From Sipunculus nudus (lineage: Eukaryota; Annelida; Sipuncula; Golfingiida; Sipunculidae), in assembly GCA_026874595.1 (NCBI GenBank), contig CM049316.1, positions 55,377,676 to 55,441,675 on the forward strand: a stretch of 64,000 nt of DNA, in the 5' to 3' direction. A program made the position numbers and the translations under genes. Under the pieces are notes generated by a model. It did no database searches. It was given only the letters and a program-made list of their open reading frames with translations, and had not been told where the DNA came from. This document shows positions 23,086 through 33,917 of the stretch, one piece after another. The stretch's first letter is position 1. Each line of letters begins with the position of its first letter.

Positions 23086-23552
23086 AATTTTATTTTATTT
23101 TTGTGTTGATTAAGCTCCAGACTAAAATAAAAATCATTTCTAGTTTCTTTAACATCAGATAGATTTATCACCTTTTAAAGAATTTGTGTTGAAATGCTAT
23201 ACAAAAATTGTGCTGTAAAATGCATTTGATTTGCATGAGGAATAATGTCTAAGCTACATTGTGCAGTGAATTTTGGTTCCCTAAGTTTCACTTCCATGAC
23301 TTGACTGAAACATAAATAAGCAGTGATGGTACAAACACCTCAAACAATATGGTGATAGCAGAATATATTGCTCTGAACCTAGCCATTGCTAGTTTCTTTA
23401 AATATATATCAAAAGGGAGATTTTAGTATTTAGTTACATATAATCAGTAAATGTTAAAAGCAGGGAATTATATGGGTTGTGATTGTTTATATGCTGATTT
23501 TTACTTTTTGATATTAAAAAATAATACATTTCGTAATTTTAGAGAAGCAGCC

Positions 23553-26500
23553 ATGTATGCCGTAGTGCATTTCCTGGAGGATAATTCGGTGGAGCCTGTG
23601 CCGAAAAGCTGGTTGAGTGGGAATAATATGTGCATGTGGCCACCTTTCAAGGGCAAAGCTCTGACGAAAGCCATTGAGCGCAGAGCACCACCAGAACCAG
23701 ATTGGGATTCGCGATCAGTGGAGGTCCTCAAACTGACAGGTCAGTACCATGTGCCTTTCCGTCATATTTTTTTAAGTAACATTGAGCGTATAACAAGTAT
23801 AGCATTGTTTTTTATAGTAAAACAGGCCCGATATTCACACATTTGAGCAGGTCATGGTCAGTTATAATGATTTAAGCTTCTGCTTATTGCTGCGGCAATG
23901 ACAGATCAGTTCCCATATCTAACATGTTGAAGATCGGGAAGCAGACTGACAGGTGTGGCCAACACAGTGTATGTATATTAATTCAAGCCTGCTAGAGGTG
24001 GCAGTAATAACATTGTATGGTTAAGCATAGAGTGATGGTGCTAATAAAAGAAAATGTCTCACATTTAATGATTTATGGAAATGTGGCTTTATGTCAAATG
24101 TTGTTGCTTTGCATAATAAGTTAGCATATTTGTTACCGAATTAAAAAAAAGTCTGTTTTTAACTGTTCTTTGAAACTAAAATATTTAATAGATATTTATT
24201 GTGTCATATTTTGCATATGTTTGTCAGGGGGCTGCCAGATGAATCTTTAGATTAGTAATTGTCAGCTTTTGATTAGTAAATAGCAATTCTTGAAATTCAG
24301 TACATTACCAACCTATGGTGATGGCCGGTGGGAAGGCTGCTTTAAGGCTGACTAATTTGAAGTTTTCTTCTTTTATGGATAGGTCACGATAGCAGTAGCT
24401 ATCGTCTGGTTATAGGACTGGTTAAAGGTCTAGTTAATACATCAATCTTGGGACCCACTAGACCAGTATTATAGATTTTCAGGGACGGAGCTAGGGGAAA
24501 TCATGTAGCTATTATGTTTTTTAAGTAGTTTGGTTTTAAGTAGTAAGTGCGTTATTAGTGCAGAAGGCTGGACAAATAGCAGTGAGGATATTATATGTTG
24601 GTACATTTCACTTGCAGAGAGTTATGAGAGAGCTCGGGCTAAATGCAAGAGGGCTGCAAAAGGGCATTTAGACCTGTCATCAACCGATGACAACTCAAAG
24701 AGGAAGTACGTGTCTTTGGTTAAAGAGAATTCACATTCTGACTGTTTGTGATGTTAACCATAGATGTCAGGAATAAGATTTGTGTTTGAAACTAACTTTA
24801 CTGGGTTCAAAGAATTATAACATTTCAGGAAAAAAATAAAACTGTGGTTCCAGTTGTATCTGGATATGACAGGTTTTCTTGGTGTTTAAAATAAATGTAT
24901 ATTACACGAATATATGATAACTACATGTAAATATGTGCATTTTTGTTCTAATATAATATGCCAGACAGTTTGTTTGACTTGGTTGACAGGCCATTTTATT
25001 TTTCTGTTTTAAATGATTTTTGGCTGTAATTTCAGATTTAGTCATTCATTTTGCTGGCTCCAGATATTGTCCAGTCAATGATAACTGGTTGTTAAATACT
25101 GATGACATATGTCGTTAAGTTTACATGTATCATTGATTACTCAGGCGCATTCCTGCTAAGAAGCTGTACAACTCAGAGGAGGAAACCCAGCCCACTGCCA
25201 CTGAGGGCATGACAAGCAGGACATCTGAGCATCCATCCAGCAGGTAAGTGATGATTATTAGTAGTGATTATTTTTTTTTTGGTTAGAACCCCAGACAGCA
25301 AAAATAACTTTACTAGTTTTAGTGATTTCTTTTAAACTCACACTATAAAGGACTCATTGACTATTACTGGTACAGTCTATTATTACCAGACTGTATACGG
25401 GCTTGGGAATACAGTAATTTATCATACAGTAATTTAACATTATATCTGTAAGAATGGTGCATTTTAGGGATAGAGGGTACAAATACAAATAAGAATCTAA
25501 AATAGAATCTCTGACTCTCTGTCACCTTAATATTGTTTTGAGACCTGACAGATGATGGTTTTCTAAAAGACCTATGTTTACATTTGTAGTGAATCTTCTG
25601 ATGATACAGAGCCTGTGCAAGTTGTGAAGAAAAAGAAACATCATGGGAGGAAACATGATGCCCTTGCACCCCCTCCACTTGTAAGACCATTTCCTGTGGC
25701 CTCCACTTCTAGGTGAGTCTAACTTAATATCGATAATTTTTGCCACATTTACAAGTCAGAATATAAATTGTATATATCTTAGGATGTATAAACGTCTGAC
25801 TTAATAGTAAACATGTTTTCAAAGTATATATTTTCTTTAATGTATATTACATGCAACCACTAGTATTTTATATCCTTAGGATTGGTTGCAATGCATGTGG
25901 GATAGTCTATAAAATTGACTGTACATGGAGAACACTTCATAAATAATCTTAAAATATTAAAGTTGATAAAGAGTGCATATTATGAATTTGTTCAATTCCA
26001 GAGCCAATAGTGGACCTGACATGGCAGGTGCCAAAGGCATGCTCCCAGCATCCCCACCTCAAGCACCAACATCCTCCAGGTAGATACCTAGAGATATTAA
26101 CCGTAATGCAATAACAAGAAATAAAAAATGTAAAACAATATTGGATCTTTGTAATCTCATGTAATCATGAAATGTTTGTTGGATTTAAATGTTTTAATCT
26201 TTCACAGCTGCCAGACAAACTTGCAAAATTTATAGTACTCTATGATATACTACACCACATCTTTTTTTTCCTTTGATGTAGGACATTTAGAATATATTAA
26301 CTAGGTGGTAAAAGGTTGTGGCACATGATCACACCATGTTTCTTGATCATCTTGTTCAGTTTCTAAGGGGTACCCAATTTAAGTGCTCAGTTTATTGTAG
26401 GAAGCTGTATATAAGCTTTTGTTTGGTGTTATGAACTTTAATCATAGATTACCTTCAAGGTGAAAGAGTGTGATGTTTTTGAGAAATGGGAAACCTATAT

Positions 26501-29439
26501 GAACCTAAAAGAATATCCTATACAGTCTGTAATTTAGTAGAGAGACTAAAACATAACTTTAGGCTTGTTATATTGAGAGTTTACCCGGTTATTTCCTTAT
26601 TATTCTGTATATGTGACAGCCATATTTGTTCACTGGGATTCAAACAAAAGTTTTATGTGTTTACAGTAATATATTTTGTTTATAATTTTTAACTGTAATA
26701 TAACTACAGAGACTAATATTACATCTGATGTGTGTTCACTTTATTTCAAAAGTACAGTATGGTTCTACATCAGGAAATGTGATCGTTGATAATTTTATAT
26801 ATGTTTTCACAGGGACCTAAAGCTGTTCACTTTGCTTGAGGAGATCAAGGGGCAGGTACGCCAAAATTCAGCGCTGCTGAAAGCACTGCTGAATAAGCAA
26901 CACGCTACAAATCCCCCTGATCAGGAAATAGACGAGTTTCCACTGCCTCTGCAGACAGAGCAAGATGTGGAAAACCTGGAAGAGCTACAGAATTATGTTA
27001 TGTGACATCTCAGCAGAGCAGTAAAATTTTTATCAACGTATTTCAACTTCGTTCCAGCTTTTCATATGCTGATATACAAACAAATCGTATATATCTATAA
27101 CACTAAGTTCTTTTCTGTTGGCTATAATTTTGCAAAATTAGCTTGAAAGTTCAGCTGAGCACAGTTTTTTTTTTTTTTTTGCATTATATTGGGAAAAGAG
27201 TGATGTATATCAGCTATGAAATATTACAGCTGATATTAGACAGTTCACATCTGAATTTATAAATGTTAAAAGACAAATGTTCTCTCTTATACCTAGGGTT
27301 CCTACCTGACTTCCCTTGGAGGGTTTACGCCACGTGATGTGATTGGCCGAATAATGGCAGCAGTGTTCACAGATTCACTTGCCTGTCAATTCAACTGGGT
27401 AGGAAGGGGAAACAAGAGAGGACTGTCAAAACTGGGTTTAGCCAAATTGATTACAGGTAGATTACTACAAGTGCACTCTTTAACATTGGTAACACTTAGA
27501 GGGTTGTGAATTAGACTAGTACAACATAGATTTTTAGTCAAAGTGTTTCAGTAACATGAAGCTTTAACATTACTTTGTGGTTGACACTAATATGAGCTTT
27601 TATATCTGATGGTATTTTACCTATAAGCCTGTAATTATGTCTTTGCTTTTCATTAATGACTGCATTGTTCAGGTACTTTAAGATACATGTACTTCTAACA
27701 ATTGTTGGTAATTAATTGTGGAATCATGAATATGTATGTTGATAATTAAAATTAAATTCAACATAATTAGAAAAGAATATATGAATAATGGAATTACTAA
27801 CTTTAGATGAAAAATATTTGGCTTCATTTTGCAGATGCAGCTGAGAAGAGCCAAGTAAAGGAGGCCGAGGCGGAGCAGGGGGTTCGAAACTGGCTCAGAT
27901 ATGCCTTGGACAGGAATTGGGGACGAAAAAGGAGGCAGGAAAGAAAAGGTATGAACAAAGTGATTTTCCATCCTTTTAGCTCAGTTGACTGTAAATCTGT
28001 CATCCATCCATCTGAACATCCTTTAACAAGTATGGTTTGACACCATTAGACCTATGAATCAGAATCAACATGCAGTTAGATTTTAAGTTAGATTCTCTGA
28101 CTACACCAAAAACTGGGAAGCTATGACTTCGTTCATTCAAGATATTATGGAAAAACCTCTATTTTCCTTAAAAATCCTATTAATGGACTTGAAGACTGCA
28201 AAATATCAAATATCACAGGGGTTTCAATGATTAAAGTGCACATTCCACAAATTTCATAATACAAGGAATTCCATTTTTCAAGATAGAAAAAAAAATCTTT
28301 GTGTTCTCTTTCAACATGTGTGAAGTTAAATATTCCTTTCAGTGTTATTTTATAGTGGAGATAATAATAAGAATAATGATATTATTTCACTCGCATCCAA
28401 CCAAACGTATGTGTACCTTTTCTGAAAATTGAATTGCTAATCACGTTTATTTAATATTTTCTTTTAGTTATTAAATAAAGCTGAAATTTCCAGTGTACAA
28501 AACTGTTTCTGGAATAATGATTCAAGGAATAATCTCAAAGATGCCTTGTTGTTGCATTTAGATACAGTTTAACCTTTTACTGTTTAAATTTATTTTAGAT
28601 TTCCGACAAATTCTGACACTATTTATATTTACACTAACAGCCATATCTTTTCAAGCTTTTTTTTTGTATCTTTATCAAATTTTCAACAGTTCCCACTAAG
28701 AGGGTTTGCTGAAGATTATTGAAAATCATTGAAACATTGAAATAATTTGCAATATTTTTGTCCTTAAAGAATCTATACATATCATGGCATTCTAGTTGCC
28801 CATTTAGAGTGCTCTTTAGTGGCTTGTAAACAGTAAAGGGTTAAACATTGTGTGATAATAAAATACATGTGTATGCAAAATTTAACATGAGATGAAACAA
28901 ACAAATGATTAATAATGATGCAACTTAACGATTCTGAATTAACGTACATTTTCAGAATAAGTTTATTGCAAATTTTAAAGTTTTATAAAATTTAAAAAAA
29001 TATATTATAGGAAAAATTGCTAAATTCTGTTTAGGCAACTTAACAATAAAGAATATTATTTTTCTGAATTCAACCAGGTGTTACGATTTATATTTACCTG
29101 ATATTTATCTGGAGGTGTTAATGGTTAATTGGTTGTGCTGTTTAAACCATTGTTAATTCAATTTATAATTTACATGAATATTTTTAAGGATCTTATATAT
29201 ATATATATATACCGATAGTATATGTGTTTGCAGAAAAAAAAACCCAATAGTGCTATATTAGCGGGATGCTAAGAGCTGGTACATAGTTATTACATTTTCA
29301 TAAATAATTACTATATATTTATATATATATATATATATATATTTATAAATATATATATACTTTTTTAATTGTAGAGAAGGAGGCATCTAATCAGCAGCCA
29401 AGATCAAGATCCTCAAGTTCTGAAACTGAGCAGAAATGA
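23553..29439 (+). CDS. DUF4806-domain protein, nine coding exons, intact
   Basis: I assembled this from GT-AG junctions with consistent phase. Coding exons are 23553-23739, 24618-24705, 25145-25243, 25590-25712, 26002-26079, 26813-26996, 27297-27456, 27835-27948 and 29375-29439, giving 1098 nt and 365 aa with no stop. It begins MYAVVHFLEDNSVEPVPKSW, the usual start of this family; the exon itself opens upstream of the ATG at a TTTTAG acceptor (23542). Residues 60-230 are low-complexity, with basic and Ser/Pro-rich parts (VVKKKKHHGRKHD), suggesting nuclear DNA contact. Residues about 234-310 (FPLPLQTEQDVENLEELQNY, then SLGGFTPRDVIGRIMAAVF, FNWVG) match DUF4806. The tail is Arg/Ser-rich. The donor after exon six (TAT|GTTATG) is weak; reading through it stops at once. 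Function is unknown in the family. It lies 0.9 kb downstream of the TNP2 pseudogene, same strand. Confidence 0.75.
27970..28245. repeat. Dispersed AGCTCA/CCATC repeat inside an intron
   Basis: TTTTAGCTCAGTTGACTGTAA leads into a CATCCATCCATCTG run and then TGACTTCGTTCATTCAAGAT with GGAAAAACCTCTATTTTCC. The same order is found at 31057-31345, so the two are copies of one family. It lies in the last intron of the DUF4806 gene. Confidence 0.65.
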
Positions 29440-29605
29440 AGCAACATGTTTTAAGGCAGTCTTATTTATAAAATTATGAAAACAGGTCATTTGTGTCTTG
29501 CTTTTTCTTGCAGTGGCATAATGTTGACCAAAGTGTTTTTATGTTGACCCATGGTGAGTCTGATACGTAGGACCAATGTCATTCCATAGCACAATAATGT
29601 AGGCC

Positions 29606-29720
29606 AATGGTTGGTTTCATGTTGGCTCATGGTTGGTTTCATGTCGGCCAATGGTTGGTTTCATGTTGGCCATCGTTGGTTTCATGTTGGCGAATGGTTG
29701 GTTTCCTGTTGGCCCACTAG
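29606..29720. repeat. Minisatellite, about 20-bp unit
   Basis: About five to six copies of GGTTGGTTTCATGTTGGCCA with single-base variants. Confidence 0.8.
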
Positions 29721-29850
29721 TTAGTCTGCAACATCGGACTAACGTTATCCCAACGGACAAAATTACGTTGGGCCAACGTCAGGTACCAACGTTGGCCCAA
29801 CAAAAGAGATATTGTTGGCCCAACGTTGGGCCAACATTGGTGTGCTACCT
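29721..29850. repeat. CCAACGTTGG-type palindrome cluster
   Basis: CAACGTTGGCCCAAC and GTTGGCCCAACGTTGGGCCA make overlapping inverted repeats just beyond the 3' end of the reverse-strand hAT remnant. The core is shared with 8330-8690. Confidence 0.65.
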
Positions 29851-29864
29851 GGGCAGGGGCATCA

Positions 29865-30880
29865 TCAGAAAGAAGGGTTCTTTTGCTGAAACAAAGCGGT
29901 TCTTCTTGGTGAAAGTTGTTGCAGCCTTGCTAACTCAGTGCAGATTTCCATCGCCCTTTTCAGTGGCATGCACTCTTTTACGGCATCTTGCAAACAAAGA
30001 TTAAAAGAATGCGCCAAGCAGTGCACGACCAATGCTGTAGGTTCCTCATACTGGATTCTCCTGGATATTCCTTTTGAACGACTCACCATTATTGCCGCCC
30101 CGTCGAATGCCTGCCAATGATAATTGGTCAAAAGAAGAGTGCAGCGAATCAGCATGTCTTTGAGTAAATCAAAGAGGGTTTGCGTATAATTTTTAGGCAC
30201 AGCTATCGTTCCCCAAAATTCCTCATGAATTCATATTGCTCATCAATCCAGCGCACACGCAAGGAAAACTGTTCCTTATTTGTAACGTCTGTTGTCTCAT
30301 CTGCATTAACAGAAAACCAAGAATGCTCCATTTCCTACAATATTTTCTAGTTACACCTTTTGGCCCATCATTGAAATTAGTTTATTCCCGACGACATTTA
30401 ATGTGTAATTTCCCTCTTACACTCATTCTTTCGGCCCCTGAACATAATCCACACGTAACTCTAGCAGCTGCATCAAATTCTTCTTCATGTCCTCTTAAAG
30501 CCAGGCCTTGCCTTGCAAACATCTGAATAATTGATAAAAATCTCATAAAAAATCTTTGCCTGCGCCTCAGGTCCTCATGGCTTTGTAGACTTAGCTGTTC
30601 ACATACAGTATAGGCTCCTGTTTCTGAAGTTCTGCACATTTTTTGCCTCTCTGTGGCCTGCAGACTGTTCATGGGCTGTAAATCTTTCACTGGTTTTCTT
30701 CCAGTAACAAAGCCAAGCTCAATTAAGTTATCCCCTAACTTCTCTCTCATTTGTATTAGCTTGTTTCTCTTTGCAAGGTGACAGAAATACCTTTGAACGC
30801 ATAGTACAAAGATATATCCAGCAACATTTCTCATACCAGTCTGAGCGGAAAACCCTGTGCTCTTTCTTTGCACCAGTTTA
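29865..30880 (-). pseudogene. hAT-family transposase remnant (TTF/ZMYM1-like)
   Basis: Reading on the minus strand from about 30873, the first frame (30382-30873) ends in a block with RRRQRFFMRFLSIIQMFARQ and GLALRGHEEE, typical of this hAT group just after the zinc finger. Between 30236 and 30330 another frame gives WFSVNADETTDVTNKEQFSL, the region of the first catalytic Asp. 29865-30200 continues with WQAFDGAAIMVSRSKGISRR and EEPTALVVHCLAHSFNLCLQ. Breaks near 30375 and 30235 disrupt the frame, and the C-terminal half is absent. The fragment at 7794-8261 corresponds to a later part of the same kind of protein. Confidence 0.75.
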
Positions 30881-30899
30881 TTTTTTAGTTGAAAGATGT

Positions 30900-30904
<5 letters not shown>

Positions 30905-30962
<58 letters not shown>
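30905..30962. repeat. (TA)n microsatellite
   Basis: Uninterrupted alternating T/A of nearly 60 bp. Confidence 0.95.
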
Positions 30963-31056
30963 AGGCTGGCATAGATTATCACCAGCACAGCGCACATCAG
31001 TGCATGGTCCATGTTGGCATCCTTTTCTCTTGTATGGGTTTCTGTGCTGTTTGTTT

Positions 31057-31345
31057 TTAGCTCAACTGGCTATAAGTCAACTGAGCTTTATCGATGGTCC
31101 TTTGTCCATCGGCTTTCCGCCTGTCTGTATATCCGTCTGTTAAACTGGAAGGTTTTGAAAATTCGGACTTACGGATCTAAAATTCGGCATACAGTAAAAT
31201 ATCCCCTAAATCTCCTAACATACCGAATATTGGGTCACTATGACTTCGTTCCGTTGAGATATTAAGGAAAAACCTCAATTTTCCATTAACATCCCATTGT
31301 CACACTTCAAAACTGCCTTATATAAAAAAAACCTTATCTGTTTTT
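31057..31345. repeat. Dispersed AGCTCA/CCGTC repeat
   Basis: TTTAGCTCAACTGGCTATAA, TCGATGGTCCTTTGTCCATC, short CTGTCTGTATATCCGTCTG, then ATGACTTCGTTCCGTTGAGA and ATTAAGGAAAAACCTCAATT. It shares block order with 27970-28245 and with part of the 2.7-kb elements (13540-13790). Confidence 0.65.
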
Positions 31346-31961
31346 GATCATATTTAAGCAAAATATTCCTCTATATATATTTCCTATTAGCCGTGACAAC
31401 CCGACTCAGTAGGCAATCGGATGATTGAGCTAGTAAGCCTACTCGAGTTGTGATACTAGTAATATGCAGGGTTGTATCGTAGTGGTCTTGCATCTGGTTG
31501 CATTCGTATTGTGGAAAACGGCCCATAATCTCAATATTATGCTTGGAATGGTGAATAAACACAATAGTATATGTGTGAGCTCGCAACCCAAACTGAAACA
31601 CCGTCTCCATGGTCACGGGTCATTTCCTGTGTCGCCTGCAAGTTGCCTGCGTCCTGTAACCCGTGCTAGCCATGCTGTGTTCATGCGGTCATTAAACAAG
31701 CATGCCGAGGGGTTTACCAATGTGCTGGGTTAAACAGGAACTTTTCTCGCTCTTATTTGGTAGTATCAGAAAGTACACTCGCTCTAATTTTGTATTATTA
31801 GAAAGTAAACAAAAAATGCTATCGAATGGTATGGTTTAAGTTGATTGACAGTGTACCTGTAGGCCATGAAGCGTTGTCAGAAATGACGAAAATATTTGCA
31901 CCTTCATAAGGCCTTATAATGCGATCCTCGATGTTTTCCAGTGAGACAGTCACTGCGTTCA
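31346..31961. other. No gene recognised
   Basis: Frames at 31371-31616 (minus) and 31464-31733 (plus) are opposite strands of the same stretch and carry no motif. Confidence 0.5.
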
Positions 31962-32940
31962 GGCAGTGTGTTAAAAACCCGGATCCCACTCCGGATCCCG
32001 GAACCCAAGAAAAATTTGTAATTCTTAAACTCTCATGGTAATTTGTCCAGATATTTTAGCATAATCGTATCTAAAGACATATTTTATATTATGTTTGGTT
32101 AAAACATAAAAAAATAGTCTGTTTTGCAACAAAATTTGATAATAAAAAAAACACTTACGGACCCTGGGGCACGGACCTCACGGATTACACGGACCCCGTT
32201 TTCTCGTTGTTTTACCATTTCTTTAGTACATACATGTATTTGACATCACGTTTAGCCATGACACATTTGTGATTTATTATTGTGTTTGTATCTATATTTT
32301 TACATTTCTGTCTCAGTTTTTATTCATAATTTTATTTTTGCTATTTATTTCATTTGTGTAGCGTTTTAAAAAGTATTATAATTTAAAACATTTACAAACT
32401 CATTATTTTGGAACCTGTAGTTGCTTGAAATGCAAGAAATCAACAATTCCTTTCGGTATTTATATAATTGCCAACTTTAAAATTGCATGGTTGTTATGAA
32501 CGGAGCACGAAACCTGTTGTTATGTGGAAGTGCTCTGATATATCAGTCTCAGGTCCGCTCAACTGTTAGTGCACTTCAAATTAAATCTCCCCCACTGTGT
32601 CCGCCCTATTATATTTTCATTTAAAATAACAAATATTATATTTAGTGTGTGACATGAGTGCTATTTTTGTCCTCTTTTAGTCATAAATAAAAATATTAGC
32701 GGTGGTTACTGGGGTCCGTCAAAATTTAACAGTCGGCAAATTCAAGTAAATCAGGTCCGTCTTCATCGAAATATTTTTGTAATTATAAATCATTCAGTGA
32801 ATCGGTCATTTAACATTTAGGGACTTTGCTCTGTCCTTACATCATCAATAGTGGTGTTTTTATCGGTATAAATAATGGAAAATGAGAAAATAGGTTTATG
32901 GGGTCCGGGGACCGTGGGGTTCGGGTTATACACACTACCC
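31962..32940. mobile_element. hAT-like non-autonomous element, about 980 bp
   Basis: The left end GGCAGTGTGTTAAAAACCCG resembles the inverse of the right end, CGGGTTATACACACTACCC. It is flanked by the near-identical 8-mers TGCGTTCA (31954-31961) and TGCATTCA (32941-32948), as an old 8-bp target duplication would be. The interior holds GGACC/GGATCC-rich ends and AT-rich DNA without a transposase. Classification rests on the 8-bp flank and the CAGTGTG-like end. Confidence 0.5.
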
Positions 32941-32948
32941 TGCATTCA

Positions 32949-33850
32949 CTACCGCTCGGAAAATTTTCATTCTTTGAAAGATCCCCCTTTTGAGCATTTT
33001 GCTCACGCGAGATCTCCTTGTGCACAATAGACCTTTTCGCTGCGCGGAGGTTGTCTTTTGAGAAGGGATCACCAATGGGGATTATTTCGGGCCGGTCACC
33101 GCAAATTTAAGAAAAGCCCAGATAGGCCCGAAGAAAAACTCTGTCCCGCCATCAAACACTCTGTGGCCATTGTGTTACCAGGCCCGAAGACACAAAGAAA
33201 AGAGGCGCCCGCGGGGGAGCAAATATTAAAATTATTAATTATGCAGGTAATACGCAAATATTGCAAATAAAAGGGGGCGGAATCTCTTCGGACAAACCCA
33301 GAGCATATGTATGTCGAAAATCATGGCAATCCGTACGGTGGTATCAGAGGAGATACGGAAAATCACAAAAATCGCCTTACGCTATTAATATATAGATATT
33401 ACAGAATTTACATAAAGTGTGAATTAATTGTGCTCCTTTGGTTTATTAATTTTCACCTTGACCATGGTAATTGCCATTGGGTCATTTGGGTGGCAAAAAA
33501 ATTAACATGGATGATAACAAAAAATATTGCATCACCTATAGGTCTACCCAGGTGTGATGCCTGACATTGACAATACCCAGTGATGCCAAATTGAACCACA
33601 GCACTTCAGCATCCAGTAGCCATAATGTTATACAGATACTCAAGAGACTAACTGCAAGTAAGGGTGCCAGTATACAGAACTTATATTTTTCTGTTAGGCC
33701 TACATCTATAACCTACTAATATGCTGAGAAAATTTAAACCAACACATGACAGCATATGAACCGCAGCATATTAAAACTCTAGCTTAATTATATAGAAATG
33801 GGAATTTTAGTTTATCTCCATGTCAAAAAAAGGGGCTTACACAAATATAT
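32949..33850. other. No gene recognised
   Basis: Frames at 33058-33270 and 33307-33564 lack family motifs. 33030-33290 is comparatively GC-rich. Confidence 0.5.
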
Positions 33851-33855
33851 TAATT

Positions 33856-33857
<2 letters not shown>

Positions 33858-33914
<57 letters not shown>
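33858..33914. repeat. (AT)n(AG)n compound microsatellite
   Basis: (AT)n passes directly into (AG)n, about 55 bp in all. Confidence 0.95.

Positions 33915-33917
<3 letters not shown>

Noticed and set aside
33058-33270. 70-aa frame in a GC-richer patch
   Set aside because: No homology that I recognise and no splice or start context; kept only as part of an unassigned stretch.
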